Shown: positions 52,231-52,888 of the stretch, piece after piece
Numbering within the stretch: position 1 is the stretch's first letter
How the letters are laid out: every line of letters starts with the position of its first letter
Source: Halobacteriales archaeon
GTDB taxonomy: Archaea > Halobacteriota > Halobacteria > Halobacteriales > SKNY01
Reading direction: 5' to 3'
DNA length: 52,888 bases
Assembly (NCBI GenBank): GCA_007118975.1
Contig: SKQO01000115.1
Coordinates: 1-52,888, forward strand
Notes under the pieces: model-generated
Told to the model about the DNA's origin: nothing
The model's database searches: none
The model's input: only the letters and a program-made list of their open reading frames with translations
Program-made: the position numbers and the translations under genes

Positions 52231-52888
52231 TCAGTACCAAGTCGCACCACTGTCGACGGTCATGTCCTGGGCGGTGATGTGCCGCGCCTGCTCGCCCGCC
52301 AGGTACACCACCATCGCGGCGATTTCTTCGGACTCAACGATGTCGTCGAGCGGCAGGTCGTCCGTGAACACCTGCGCTTTTGCAGTTTCGTAGCTGACGC
52401 CGCGACGCTCTGCCTGATTGACGATTACGCGATCCAAGCGATCGCCCGCCACCGCGCCCGGGGACACAGCGTTCACCGTAATATCGTCCGGTCCGAGTTC
52501 GAACGCAAGCGTGCGGGTGAGCCCGATGACGGCCATCTTCGATGCGGTGTAAGGGGTTCGGTTGACCAGCGGCCGCTTTCCGCTGATCGAAGAGATGTTC
52601 ACGATCGCCCCGCGGTCGCTCTCGCGCAAGTACGGTACGGCGTGTTTGATCGTCCGAAACATCCCGGCGACGTTGACGTCCATCGTGTGGTGCCACTCCG
52701 CCTCCGCCACGTCCTCGATCGGAGCCGTTGGCCCGGCGATTCCGGCGTTGTTCACCAGGACGTCGAGACTGCCGAACGCGGCGACTGTCTCCTCGATTGC
52801 GGAGGCCACGCCCGCTTCGTCAGTAACGTCGGTTTCAATCGGTTCCGTTCGCGTGTCGTCGCCGATGCTCGCTGCCGTTTCGTAAATG
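52231..52888 (-). CDS. Short-chain dehydrogenase/reductase, 5' end cut by window edge
   Basis: The visible part (219 residues) is a classical SDR lacking only the N-terminal coenzyme loop, which lies beyond the window. It contains LDVLVNNAGIAGPTAPI (NNAG), IVNISSISGKRP with the catalytic Ser, PYTASKMAVIGLTRTLAFEL with Tyr-x3-Lys, and VNAVSPGAV after it. It oxidises an alcohol or reduces a keto sugar with NAD(P). It precedes the sugar isomerase at 51349-52179 by 51 bases on the same strand, a pairing common in sugar or polyol pathways. Confidence 0.93.
   Translation of the reverse strand, partial: IYETAASIGDDTRTEPIETDVTDEAGVASAIEETVAAFGSLDVLVNNAGIAGPTAPIEDVAEAEWHHTMDVNVAGMFRTIKHAVPYLRESDRGAIVNISSISGKRPLVNRTPYTASKMAVIGLTRTLAFELGPDDITVNAVSPGAVAGDRLDRVIVNQAERRGVSYETAKAQVFTDDLPLDDIVESEEIAAMVVYLAGEQARHITAQDMTVDSGATWY

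Noticed and set aside
1-52888. CRISPR array, tRNA, rRNA, integrase or insertion sequence
   Set aside because: No regularly spaced repeats, no tRNA-like cloverleaf and no intact transposase or integrase motif was seen by eye; a dedicated scan could still find short ones.

Overview
The window looks like chromosomal DNA of a halophilic archaeon (class Halobacteria). The predicted proteins are acidic, the codons are GC-rich at third positions, and several families seen here are typical of haloarchaea: a PAS/GAF regulator ending in a bacterio-opsin-activator HTH domain, a HalOD1-type output-domain protein, two small DUF7344-like winged-helix proteins, amino-acid permeases with universal-stress (USP) domains, and an F420-type oxidoreductase. 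No tRNA, rRNA, CRISPR array or intact transposase was recognised. Genes are mostly single or in pairs, with frequent strand switches. Both ends cut through genes: a sugar isomerase at the left and an SDR oxidoreductase at the right.

Layout. 0-8.4 kb: a truncated sugar isomerase, a phytanoyl-CoA dioxygenase-like gene with an in-frame stop, a GNAT, a long enolase-superfamily protein, a TSUP exporter, a uronate/glucose-6-P dehydrogenase-like SDR with an amidohydrolase (possible lactonase), and a sulfatase. 8.5-18.8 kb: two APC permeases (one fused to USP domains, one beside a separate USP gene), a decayed USP gene, a DUF6807/PmoA-like protein, a sugar isomerase, a Gfo/Idh/MocA dehydrogenase and an MgtE-like transporter. 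18.9-26.9 kb: a DUF1080 protein, a DegT aminotransferase, an AnmK-family kinase, a GNAT, a Gfo/Idh/MocA dehydrogenase, an FGGY kinase, a divergent triosephosphate isomerase and a YjbQ protein. 27.2-32.6 kb: a broken membrane gene, a frameshifted histidine kinase/PAS gene, an MFS transporter, small membrane or lipoprotein genes and a broken creatininase. 32.7-44.1 kb: an F420-type sugar dehydrogenase, a PGDH_C oxidoreductase, a sugar-acid dehydratase, a ThuB/ThuA-like pair, a class I aldolase, another Gfo/Idh/MocA gene, a second long enolase paralogue and a class III aminotransferase. 44.6-52.9 kb: regulators around a mannonate-dehydratase-like gene and a GH4 glycosidase, then a coding relic, a sugar isomerase and the SDR.

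Together this reads as an accessory sugar and sugar-acid catabolism region. Likely steps are redox activation of sugars (four Gfo/Idh/MocA proteins, two SDRs, an F420 enzyme), isomerisation (three xylose-isomerase-like proteins plus UxuA), dehydration (three enolase-superfamily proteins, UxuA), phosphorylation (FGGY, AnmK-like) and aldol cleavage. The combination of DUF1080, ThuA, DUF6807, sulfatase, Gfo/Idh/MocA and sugar-isomerase families resembles gene sets of Planctomycetes and Verrucomicrobia, and it could form a 3-keto-glycoside type pathway in an archaeon. That is inference from families and context.

A second theme is decay. At least five genes carry in-frame stops or frameshifts: the dioxygenase, a USP, a small membrane protein, a histidine kinase/PAS gene and a creatininase. 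Either this region is eroding or the assembly has errors. The raw reads would decide between these.
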